NCBI GenBank assembly: GCA_902493665.1
Contig: CABUQL010000017.1
Coordinates: 1 to 12,828, forward strand
DNA: 12,828 nt
Direction of reading: 5' to 3'
From: an uncultured Eubacteriales bacterium
GTDB lineage: Bacteria; Bacillota; Clostridia; UMGS1810
Shown here: in pieces, positions 1-7,393 of the stretch
How the letters are laid out: the number at the start of each line of letters is the position of its first letter
How positions within the stretch are numbered: position 1 is the first letter of the stretch
Made by a program: the position numbers and the translations under genes
Notes under the pieces: model-generated
What the model saw: the letters and a program-made list of their open reading frames with translations, nothing else
Told to the model about the DNA's origin: nothing
Database searches by the model: none

Positions 1-41
1 ATAATTTCAAGTTCCGCTTCACCTAAGTTTATATTTGTCAT
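1..41 (-). CDS. Start of a BlaI/MecI-like transcriptional repressor (partial, 13 codons)
   Basis: Only the N-terminus lies in the window; the gene runs off the left edge. The visible residues read MTNINLGEAELEI. A GGAGG ribosome binding site (complement of 50-54) lies 8 bases before the ATG, so the start is well supported. The string resembles the opening of BlaI/MecI/CopY-family winged-helix repressors, which typically begin with a short leader, then (S/G)EAE(L/W)E(I/V)M, at the first helix. The neighbourhood agrees: a sigma-A-like promoter with an inverted repeat embedded in its spacer and -10 lies just upstream, as expected for an autoregulated repressor of this family. The gene is separated from the arginine genes by a terminator and has its own promoter, so it is probably unrelated to them. 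Thirteen residues are too few for certainty; another small DNA-binding protein is possible. Confidence 0.5.
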   Translation of the reverse strand, partial: MTNINLGEAELEI

Positions 42-82
42 AAGGTATACCTCCATTGTGTTCTACTTTTGTCGACATATAT

Positions 83-111
83 AGTCTACCATGTTAGACA
101 TAGCTTGTCAA
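83..111 (-). promoter_or_regulatory. Promoter of the BlaI-like gene
   Basis: On the minus strand a perfect -35 hexamer TTGACA (complement of 106-111) is followed after 17 bases by TAGACT (complement of 83-88), a 4/6 match to the -10 consensus. Transcription would start near position 76, about 35 bases before the ATG at 41. It is independent of the arginine operon, whose terminator lies just upstream. Confidence 0.65.
84..99. promoter_or_regulatory. Inverted-repeat operator inside the promoter
   Basis: GTCTA-N6-TAGAC is a perfect 5-bp inverted repeat covering the end of the -35/-10 spacer and most of the -10 box. Its size and position resemble BlaI/MecI operators (TACA/TGTA-centred dyads overlapping the promoter), though the core sequence is not identical. 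A protein bound here would block RNA polymerase, consistent with autorepression by the adjacent gene. A nearby 8-bp palindrome, TGTCGACA at 70-77, could be part of a second site. Confidence 0.5.
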
Positions 112-149
112 GACATTTTAAAAAAATTATAAATTTTATGTTTTTTAAT

Positions 150-191
150 GTTAAAAACAATAAAACGGCATAGAAAATACTATGCCGTTTC
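150..191 (-). terminator. Intrinsic terminator after carB-dapF
   Basis: A perfect 11-bp stem (163-173 paired with 180-190; AAACGGCATAG against CTATGCCGTTT) has a 6-base loop. On the minus strand it is followed by a U-rich tract (complement of 153-165, U4 A U2 G U5). It ends the arginine operon about 70 bases after the carB-dapF stop codon and separates it from the repressor gene to the left. The intervening 191-260 shows nothing else that I recognise. Confidence 0.85.
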
Positions 192-260
192 ATGATTATT
201 GATATTTTATAAAAACTTCTGTTTTCGATGCTTTTTGTGTAAGGCACCGGAGTGCAAAAC

Positions 261-3200
261 TTAATACTCTATTTCGCCTTCGTAAACCATGGTTGCGTTT
301 CCCGTTAAATACACCGCATCGTCCGTATATTTAACCGTAAGTTCGCCGCCGTCAACCTTAACGGTGATATCTTCATCTTTAAGGCAATATCCGTTTAAAA
401 CAGACGCAACAACTGCCGCGCAAGCTCCCGTTCCGCAGGCAGGTGTTTCGCCGTTGCCTCTTTCCCAGACTCTCATTCTGAGGGTTTTTGAATCAATAAT
501 TCTTACAAATTCAGTATTGATTCTTTCCGGAAATTTTTCATAGTTTTCAAAGTAAGGACCGATGTTTTTTACGTTAAAGTCAATAAGTTTGTCAAGGAAA
601 ACAACGCAGTGCGGATTTCCCATCGAAACACACGTTATTTCGTAATCTTTTCCGCCGATTTTGGCTTTTTCGCCTATTATTTTATCGCCGTCAAAGTTTG
701 CCGGAATTTTTTTCGGCAAAAGCTCGGCCTTGCCCATGTTGACGCAAACCGTTCTTACTTTTGAATCGTAAAGGTATACGCTGAGCTCTTTTATTCCGCT
801 TGCCGTTTCGATTGTCATTTTTTTATTCTTTACAATTTTGTTGTCGTAAAGATATTTTCCGACGCATCGGATACTGTTTCCCGCCATTTTTCCTTCGCTG
901 CCGTCAGCGTTAAAAATTCTCATTTTTGCATCGGCAACAAGTGAGTTTTCAATGAGCACAAGACCGTCGCCGCCGATTCCCAAATGCCTGTTTGTAAGGT
1001 CAATCGCAAGCGATTCGGGGCAGGTGATGATTTTTTCGCGGTTGTCGATAAATATGTAGTCGTCGCTCGTTCCCTGCATCTTAACAAACTTGATTTTAAG
1101 CTTTTCTTCTCTTAAATTGTTTATGTCTACAAGCTCTGTATTGTGTTCGTTAAAACGGCTCAAAAGTATGTCTGCAAGCGCATTTGCCGTATCAAGCGAT
1201 GTAAGGCAGGCAATTGAAAGCTGAAGCGCTCTTTGATGAAGCAAAATGTATGAGTTTATGTCTTTCGGGTCGCCCGAGTTTGTATAAACAATGTAGTCGA
1301 TAAGATTTTTTTCTATAAAAGAAAGTGCGTCATCTTTTTTTACAACTTCGGCATCAAGACCGGCACTTTTTATAAGCTTTGCGCATTTTTCGTCCGCATA
1401 CATTTTGTAGCCGGCGTCATAAAACTTTTTGGAAAGATTTATAAGGTCGTATCTGTCACGCAAATCAACGCTTATGTAAACGCCTTTTGTTTTGTTGCAA
1501 AGATTAAATCCTGCCGATAAAAGCCCTTTAAAAAGCGCTTCGTTAAGCGTTTTTCCGATTCCCAAAACTTCGCCTGTTGATTTCATTTCAGGTCCTAAAA
1601 TAGAGTTTACGGTAGTTAGTTTTTCAAATGAAAATACCGGAACTTTTACTGCGGTATACGGTGAATTTTTGTATAATCCCGTACCGAACCCGAGCGATTT
1701 TAAGGCTTTTCCCTGCATAACTTTTGTTGCAAGGTCAACCATCGGAACACCAGTAACTTTGCTTATGTACGGTACAGTTCTTGACGCTCTGGGGTTTACT
1801 TCGATTACGTAAACTTCACTGTTGTAAATAAGATACTGAATATTTACAAGACCTTTTGTTTTAAGCGAAAGTGCAAGCTTTTTTGAACACTCCGTTATTT
1901 TTTCAAGCAATACATCGGAAATGTTTTTCGGCGGATAAACCGCAATTGAATCTCCGCTGTGCACGCCCGCACGCTCAATGTGTTCCATAATTCCGGGGAT
2001 TAAAACGTCTTTTCCGTCGGAAATAACGTCAACTTCAAGCTCTTTTCCCATCATATATTTATCTACAAGAACGGGATTTTCAATTTTGTGCGAAAGTATT
2101 ACCGACATATATCTTTTTACATCGTCATCGGTGTAGGCAATAGTCATATTCTGTCCGCCGATAACGTATGAAGGACGGAGCAAAACGGGAAAACCGAGTG
2201 TGTTTGCGGCATCTGTGGCTTCGTTTTGAGTCATAACCGTAATGCCCTTGGGACGCTTTATAGAAAACTTTTCCAAAAGTGCGTCAAACTGCTCTCTGTC
2301 CTCTGCCATATCAATGCTTTCGGCAGACGTGCCGAGGATTTTAATGCCGTTTTTCGATAAGAATTTTACAAGATTTATTGCGGTCTGACCGCCGAATGCA
2401 ACAACAACGCCTTCGGGATTTTCGACTTTGATAACGTTTAGCACGTCTTCATCTGTAAGCGGTTCAAAATAAAGCCTGTCGGAAATGTCAAAGTCGGTTG
2501 AAACGGTTTCGGGGTTATTGTTTATGATTATAACGTCATATCCCATGCTTTTAAGCGTTTTTACGCAGTGAACGGACGAATAGTCAAATTCGATTCCCTG
2601 ACCGATTCTTATGGGACCCGAGCCCAAAACGATTATTTTTTTAGTATTTTTCGATTTTGTTTCCCTTGCTTCGCAAAAACCGTCATACGTACTGTAAAAA
2701 TACGGTGTTTCTGCCTTAAACTCTCCGCCGCAGGTATCAACCATTTTGTACGAACAGTCTTTTTTAAAATCAAATTCCTTGCCGGTTATTCTTTTTAAAG
2801 CACTGTCTGTATAACCGAGCTTTTTGCCTTTGATATATAATTCTTCGTTAAAATCTTTTGAAATTTCGTTTTCGTAATCGCAAAGATTTTTAAGTCTGTA
2901 TAAAAACCATTTGTCGATTTTTGTTATATCGTGTATTTCATCAATCGATACGTTCTGTTTTATTGCTTCAAAAATCGCAAAAAGACGTCTGTCATCGAGT
3001 TTTTTAAGCTGCTCTTTAATATCAACGCTTTTCATATCCGGCATATTCAGCGTGTCAATGCCTATCTGAGCACCTCTTACCGCTTTCATAAGCGCCATTT
3101 CAAATGTCGGGGCAATTGCCATAACTTCACCGGTTGCACGCATTTGTGTGCCGAGTTCTCTTTTTGCGTAAACAAATTTGTCGAACGGCCATTTCGGAAG

Positions 3201-4268
3201 CTTTACAACAACGTAATCGAGTGCAGGCTCAAAGCAGGCATACGTTTTCTTTGTGACGTCGTTTGTAATTTCATCGAGAGTAAATCCGAGCGCAATTTTT
3301 GTTGCAACTTTTGCTATGGGATATCCCGTAGCCTTGCTTGCAAGTGCAGACGAGCGTGATACCCTGGGGTTTACCTCAATAACCGCATATTCAAAACTGT
3401 TGGGGTTAAGTGCAAACTGGCAGTTGCAGCCGCCTTCGATTTCAAGTGCGCTTATAATGTCAAGCGACGCACTTCTGAGCATCTGATATTCTTTGTCCGA
3501 AAGTGTAAGGGCAGGGGCGGCAACTATAGAATCGCCCGTATGTATGCCGACCGGGTCAAAGTTTTCCATACTGCACACCGTAATTACGTTTCCTTTTTTG
3601 TCACGCATTACTTCAAACTCAATTTCTTTCCAGCCGTAAATGTATTTTTCAATAAGAATCTGTGTTATCGGCGAAAGAAGAAGACCGTTTTTTGCAATTT
3701 TAATAAATTCGTCTTTGTTATATGCCACTCCGCCGCCGGCACCGCCGAGCGTGAACGCAGGACGTATTATAACGGGATATCCGATTTTTTCGGCAACGTT
3801 TTTTGCGGTTTCAATATCTGTTGCGATATCCGACGGAATAACGCTCTGACCGAGCCTTATCATAGTTTCTTTAAAAAGTTCTCTGTCTTCGGCTTTGTCT
3901 ATTGCTTCTTCATTTGTGCCGATAAGTTTTACATTTGCTTTTTTCAAAAATCCTTCTTTTGAAAGCTGCATTGCAATTGTAAGACCAGTCTGTCCGCCAA
4001 GTGACGCAAGCAGACTGTCGGGTTTTTCTTTTTCAATTATTCTTTTAACTGTTTCGCTTGTGAGCGGTTCAAGATAAATTTTATCCGCCATTTGCTTATC
4101 CGTCATAATCGTTGCAGGGTTTGAATTTACAAGCACAACTTCAAGACCGCATTCTTTTAAAACACGGCACGCCTGTGCACCTGCGTAATCAAATTCAGCC
4201 GCCTGACCGATAACAATCGGACCCGAGCCTATAACGAGCACTTTTTTAATATCTTTGTTTTGAGGCAT
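261..4268 (-). CDS. carB: Carbamoyl-phosphate synthase large subunit fused to a diaminopimelate epimerase-like domain
   Basis: The 1335-residue single frame holds two proteins. Residues 1-1052 are a complete CarB, which makes carbamoyl phosphate from bicarbonate, 2 ATP and ammonia channelled from CarA. In order: carboxyphosphate half (about 1-400; GSGPIVIGQ, AEDR at 126-129, IIRPAFTLGGAGGG from 167, EVNPR at 298-302), oligomerisation region (about 401-543), carbamoyl-phosphate half (about 544-925; GSGPIRIGQG, AEDR at 655-658, EVNPRASR at 823-830) and MGS-like allosteric domain (about 928-1052). After the linker REEK (1053-1056), residues 1057-1335 form a DapF-like domain of usual length with FNADGSEGKM, GNPH, RINTEF, ERGNGET and ACGTGACA (Cys1278). 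The first catalytic Cys is replaced by Ala1129. The ATG has a GGAGGTGA site inside carA and follows the carA stop by one base. CarB assignment is certain; DapF fold is certain, its activity is not. Confidence 0.95.
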   Translation of the reverse strand: MPQNKDIKKVLVIGSGPIVIGQAAEFDYAGAQACRVLKECGLEVVLVNSNPATIMTDKQMADKIYLEPLTSETVKRIIEKEKPDSLLASLGGQTGLTIAMQLSKEGFLKKANVKLIGTNEEAIDKAEDRELFKETMIRLGQSVIPSDIATDIETAKNVAEKIGYPVIIRPAFTLGGAGGGVAYNKDEFIKIAKNGLLLSPITQILIEKYIYGWKEIEFEVMRDKKGNVITVCSMENFDPVGIHTGDSIVAAPALTLSDKEYQMLRSASLDIISALEIEGGCNCQFALNPNSFEYAVIEVNPRVSRSSALASKATGYPIAKVATKIALGFTLDEITNDVTKKTYACFEPALDYVVVKLPKWPFDKFVYAKRELGTQMRATGEVMAIAPTFEMALMKAVRGAQIGIDTLNMPDMKSVDIKEQLKKLDDRRLFAIFEAIKQNVSIDEIHDITKIDKWFLYRLKNLCDYENEISKDFNEELYIKGKKLGYTDSALKRITGKEFDFKKDCSYKMVDTCGGEFKAETPYFYSTYDGFCEARETKSKNTKKIIVLGSGPIRIGQGIEFDYSSVHCVKTLKSMGYDVIIINNNPETVSTDFDISDRLYFEPLTDEDVLNVIKVENPEGVVVAFGGQTAINLVKFLSKNGIKILGTSAESIDMAEDREQFDALLEKFSIKRPKGITVMTQNEATDAANTLGFPVLLRPSYVIGGQNMTIAYTDDDVKRYMSVILSHKIENPVLVDKYMMGKELEVDVISDGKDVLIPGIMEHIERAGVHSGDSIAVYPPKNISDVLLEKITECSKKLALSLKTKGLVNIQYLIYNSEVYVIEVNPRASRTVPYISKVTGVPMVDLATKVMQGKALKSLGFGTGLYKNSPYTAVKVPVFSFEKLTTVNSILGPEMKSTGEVLGIGKTLNEALFKGLLSAGFNLCNKTKGVYISVDLRDRYDLINLSKKFYDAGYKMYADEKCAKLIKSAGLDAEVVKKDDALSFIEKNLIDYIVYTNSGDPKDINSYILLHQRALQLSIACLTSLDTANALADILLSRFNEHNTELVDINNLREEKLKIKFVKMQGTSDDYIFIDNREKIITCPESLAIDLTNRHLGIGGDGLVLIENSLVADAKMRIFNADGSEGKMAGNSIRCVGKYLYDNKIVKNKKMTIETASGIKELSVYLYDSKVRTVCVNMGKAELLPKKIPANFDGDKIIGEKAKIGGKDYEITCVSMGNPHCVVFLDKLIDFNVKNIGPYFENYEKFPERINTEFVRIIDSKTLRMRVWERGNGETPACGTGACAAVVASVLNGYCLKDEDITVKVDGGELTVKYTDDAVYLTGNATMVYEGEIEY

Positions 4269-4269
4269 T

Positions 4270-5322
4270 TTACTTCACCTCCATGTTTTGAATAAATTTG
4301 TCAAATAAAAAATTTGTGTCCTTCGGACCTGAACATGCTTCGGGGTGAAACTGAACGGAAAATGCATTAAGACCGCCGTAAGATAAACCTTCGCATGTTT
4401 TGTCGTTTGCGTTTTCATACGTTACGTCTGCGTAATTCGGAAGAGATGAAGCATCTACCGCATAGCCGTGATTCTGGCTTGAAATGTAAACTCTGCCTGT
4501 TTCAAGATTTTTAACCGGCTGATTTACACCTCTATGACCGTATTTGAGTTTAAAGGTTTTTGCTCCGTTTGCAAGTGCAAGAAGCTGATGCCCGAGGCAT
4601 ATTCCGAAAATCGGAACTTTTCCCAGAATGTTTTGTATATTTTTTATGACTTTGGTGTTTTCGCTCGGATCTCCCGGACCGTTAGATAACATAACTCCGT
4701 CATATTTTAATAAAACATCGGGCGATGTGTCATACGGAAGAATATCAACATTGCAGCCTCTTTTTACAAGCTCACGTGCAATATTTCTTTTTGCACCGAG
4801 GTCAACAAGCGCAACGTTAAACTTTTTATTCTCACATTCGATGTGCGTTTTTTCGGTGCAGCTTACACTTTTAACCGCATCGTAAATTTTGTAATTTTTA
4901 ATATCGTCAAAATTTTCGGGGATTTCGTTTGTGATTTTTGCGTTCATAACGCCGTTTTCACGGATTATTTTTGTAAGATATCTTGTATCGACATTGCATA
5001 TTCCCGCAATTTTCTGTTCTTTTAAAAACTCGTCAAGCGTTTTTTCACATCTGAAGTTTGAAGGAGTATCGCAAAGCGAATTTACGACATATCCCGAAAC
5101 ATATGATTTTTTGCTTTCGGTATCTTCGCTTATGAATCCGTAATTTCCGATCAGCGGAAAGGTTTGTATTACAATCTGTCCGTAATAGCTCGGGTCGGTG
5201 AGAGTTTCAATATATCCGCCCATACCCGTTGTAAATACAAGCTCGCCGAGCGCATCTTTTTCATATCCGAAACGGTCGCCGCAAAAAACGGTTTTATTTT
5301 CAAGTACAATGTATGCTTTCAT
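4270..5322 (-). CDS. carA: Carbamoyl-phosphate synthase small subunit (glutaminase)
   Basis: CarA hydrolyses glutamine and passes the ammonia through a tunnel to CarB. The 350 residues match the usual family length of 350-385. The N-terminal CPSase small-chain domain (about 1-160) contains the TGMGGYIETLTDPSY motif at 32-46. The C-terminal class I glutamine amidotransferase domain (about 168-345) has the nucleophile Cys242 in GICLGHQ, the SNGPGDP loop at 213-219, and the His326/Glu328 pair in FSVQFHPEA, so the catalytic triad is intact. The ATG follows the argF stop by two bases with GGGTGA as a ribosome binding site, and its stop is one base before carB. Its placement inside an arginine operon, not with pyrimidine genes, suggests that this synthase mainly serves arginine. 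Confidence 0.97.
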   Translation of the reverse strand: MKAYIVLENKTVFCGDRFGYEKDALGELVFTTGMGGYIETLTDPSYYGQIVIQTFPLIGNYGFISEDTESKKSYVSGYVVNSLCDTPSNFRCEKTLDEFLKEQKIAGICNVDTRYLTKIIRENGVMNAKITNEIPENFDDIKNYKIYDAVKSVSCTEKTHIECENKKFNVALVDLGAKRNIARELVKRGCNVDILPYDTSPDVLLKYDGVMLSNGPGDPSENTKVIKNIQNILGKVPIFGICLGHQLLALANGAKTFKLKYGHRGVNQPVKNLETGRVYISSQNHGYAVDASSLPNYADVTYENANDKTCEGLSYGGLNAFSVQFHPEACSGPKDTNFLFDKFIQNMEVK

Positions 5323-5324
5323 AA

Positions 5325-6230
5325 TCAGTCACCCAAAAGCGTAACGAGAACTGCCTTTTGCGCATGGAGTCTGTTTTCCGCTTCTTCAAATATTTCGTCT
5401 GCGTGCTCTTCAAAAACCTTTGCGGTAATTTCTTCTTCACGGTGTGCAGGCAAACAATGAAGAACCATAACATCATCTTTTGCAACGCCTGTTACGCTGT
5501 CGTTAATCTGATAGTCTTTAAATATTTTCTTTCTTTCTTCGGCTTCGCTTTCCTGGCCCATAGACGCCCATACGTCGGTGTATAAAATGTCTGCGTCTTT
5601 TGCCGCTTCCAAAATGTTTTCGGTACATGTAAAGTCGCCGTTTTCGCTTGCCCATTTCATTATGTTTTCATCGGGGCAAAAATCCTTCGGGCATGCAACG
5701 CAAACTTTAATTCCGAGCTTTATGCAGCCGGCAATCAAAGAATTTGCCATATTGTTGCCGTCGCCGATGTAGCAGAATTTTAAGTTGTTAAAGCTCTTTT
5801 TAAATTCGCGGATAGTCATAAGGTCGGCAAGCACCTGACAGGGGTGGCAGTAATCGGTAAGGCCGTTTATAATCGGAATTGAGCCGTGTTTTGCAAGGTC
5901 CTCAACTTCTTTTTGCTTAAACGTTCTTATCATAATTCCGTCAAGATATCTCGACAAAACCCTTGCGGTATCTTCAACAGGTTCGCCTCTGCCTATCTGA
6001 AGGTCGTTTGAGCTTAAAAAGAGGGCGTTTCCGCCGAGTTCATACATTCCCACTTCAAAAGACACACGTGTTCTTGTAGATGATTTTTCAAATATCATTC
6101 CAAGCGTTTTGCCTTTTAAGTGCTCGTGCGCAATGCCGTTTTTCTTTTCGTATTTAAGCTGGTCTGCCATGTTTAAAAGCGATATTATTTCCTGACCCGA
6201 AAGGTCTGAAAGTTTAAGCAAATGTTTCAT
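5325..6230 (-). CDS. argF: Ornithine carbamoyltransferase
   Basis: ArgF transfers the carbamoyl group from carbamoyl phosphate to ornithine to make citrulline. With the start chosen here the protein has 301 residues, the usual length. Visible motifs are the carbamoyl-phosphate loop STRTR (51-55), HPCQ (129-132), the ornithine-side motif DVWASMGQ (219-226) and HCLPAHR (258-264) with the active-site Cys. Together these identify an ornithine and not an aspartate transcarbamylase. I prefer the ATG at 6230 over the in-frame TTG at 6236, because AAAGGAG lies 9 bases before the ATG but only 3 before the TTG. The start overlaps the end of argD by 17 bases, so translation is probably coupled. Its carbamoyl phosphate is made by the next two genes. 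Confidence 0.97.
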   Translation of the reverse strand: MKHLLKLSDLSGQEIISLLNMADQLKYEKKNGIAHEHLKGKTLGMIFEKSSTRTRVSFEVGMYELGGNALFLSSNDLQIGRGEPVEDTARVLSRYLDGIMIRTFKQKEVEDLAKHGSIPIINGLTDYCHPCQVLADLMTIREFKKSFNNLKFCYIGDGNNMANSLIAGCIKLGIKVCVACPKDFCPDENIMKWASENGDFTCTENILEAAKDADILYTDVWASMGQESEAEERKKIFKDYQINDSVTGVAKDDVMVLHCLPAHREEEITAKVFEEHADEIFEEAENRLHAQKAVLVTLLGD

Positions 6231-7383
6231 TTTCAATAACTCCTTTAAGTATATTAAGTCCTTCGTTTATTTCATCATAAGTAATGTTAAGGGGTAAAAG
6301 CATTCTTAAATTTTCTTTTGCAGTAAGAATTAAAAGTCCGTTTTCAAGACATTTTGCGGCAATCTGCGATGCATTTTTATCGGTTTTAACGCCTATCATA
6401 AAGCCTTCTCCGAAAACATCTTTTACGCCTTTAATTTTTAAAAGATAATCTTTTATGTAACTGCTTTTTTCTTTTATGCTTTTAAAAAGCTTTTCGTTAA
6501 GACGGCTGAAAATGCTTATTGCGCCTGCACAGGTAACGGGATTTCCGCCGAATGTTGAACCGTGGTTTCCGTAGGACAGCACATTTTCGGTTTTTTCGTT
6601 AAACATTGTTGCGCCGATCGGAAGCCCTCCGCCGAGTCCTTTTGCCGTTGTAACAATATCGGGCGTCAAATTGTGATTTTGGTATGCGTAGTAGTTTGCG
6701 CATCTTCCGTTTCCCGTCTGAACTTCGTCCGTTATAAGCAAAATATCGTTTTCGGTTGTGATTTTTTCAATTTCCGCCAAAAACTCGTCGCTCAAAACAT
6801 TTACTCCGCCTTCGCCCTGAATTACTTCAATCATAACGGCGCATACGTTTTCGTTTACGGCATTTTTCAGCTCGTTTACATTGTTTGCCTCAACGTAAAC
6901 AAATCCTTCGGTAAACGGTGTAAAGTTTTTGTGAAAAACATTTTGACCCGTTGCCGAAAGCGTTGTTACCGTTCTTCCGTGAAAACTGTTTTTAAGCGTA
7001 ATAATCACATTTTTTCTTTCGTTTTTGTCCGTTCCGTATTTTCGTGCGCATTTTATTGCACATTCGTTTGCCTCAGCTCCCGAATTTGAGAAAAACACTT
7101 TTTTCATACCTGTTTTTTCGCAGATAAGCTTTGCAAGGTCGGCACACGGCTTTGTGTAATAGTAGTTTGATGTGTGAGCAATTTTTGAAAGCTGGTCTTT
7201 AACCGCATTCTGCCATGTTTCGTCGCAAACGCCGAATGTGTTTACCGCAATTCCGCTTCCGAAGTCAATGTATTTTTTGCCTTTGTCGTCAAAAAGTATG
7301 CTTCCTTTGCCTTTTTCAATGCATAAGTCGTATCTTTTGTATGTATGAGCTATATATTTGTTGTCTGTTTCTTTTGTGTTCAA
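6214..7383 (-). CDS. argD: Acetylornithine aminotransferase
   Basis: ArgD is a PLP-dependent class III aminotransferase that converts N-acetylglutamate semialdehyde to N-acetylornithine using glutamate. The frame is open further upstream, but the best start is the TTG at 7383: GAGGTG lies 6 bases before it and the resulting protein, MNTKETDNKYIAHTYKRYD..., has 389 residues, the usual length. Motifs by that numbering: SNSGAEANE (99-107) for phosphate binding, HGRT after it, DEVQTGNGR with the PLP-contacting Asp219, the Schiff-base Lys248 in TTAKGLGGG, and HGSTFGGNP with Thr277. The start lies 10 bases after the argB stop. In some bacteria ArgD also acts as succinyl-diaminopimelate aminotransferase in lysine synthesis; whether that holds here is open. 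Confidence 0.95.
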   Translation of the reverse strand: MNTKETDNKYIAHTYKRYDLCIEKGKGSILFDDKGKKYIDFGSGIAVNTFGVCDETWQNAVKDQLSKIAHTSNYYYTKPCADLAKLICEKTGMKKVFFSNSGAEANECAIKCARKYGTDKNERKNVIITLKNSFHGRTVTTLSATGQNVFHKNFTPFTEGFVYVEANNVNELKNAVNENVCAVMIEVIQGEGGVNVLSDEFLAEIEKITTENDILLITDEVQTGNGRCANYYAYQNHNLTPDIVTTAKGLGGGLPIGATMFNEKTENVLSYGNHGSTFGGNPVTCAGAISIFSRLNEKLFKSIKEKSSYIKDYLLKIKGVKDVFGEGFMIGVKTDKNASQIAAKCLENGLLILTAKENLRMLLPLNITYDEINEGLNILKGVIENETFA

Positions 7384-7393
7384 TTTTTTCACC

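Noticed and set aside
1077..1079. Met1064 as a separate start for a free-standing DapF
   Set aside because: It would remove the first beta strand (LKIKFVK), and no well-placed ribosome binding site precedes it. A single fused protein is the simpler reading.
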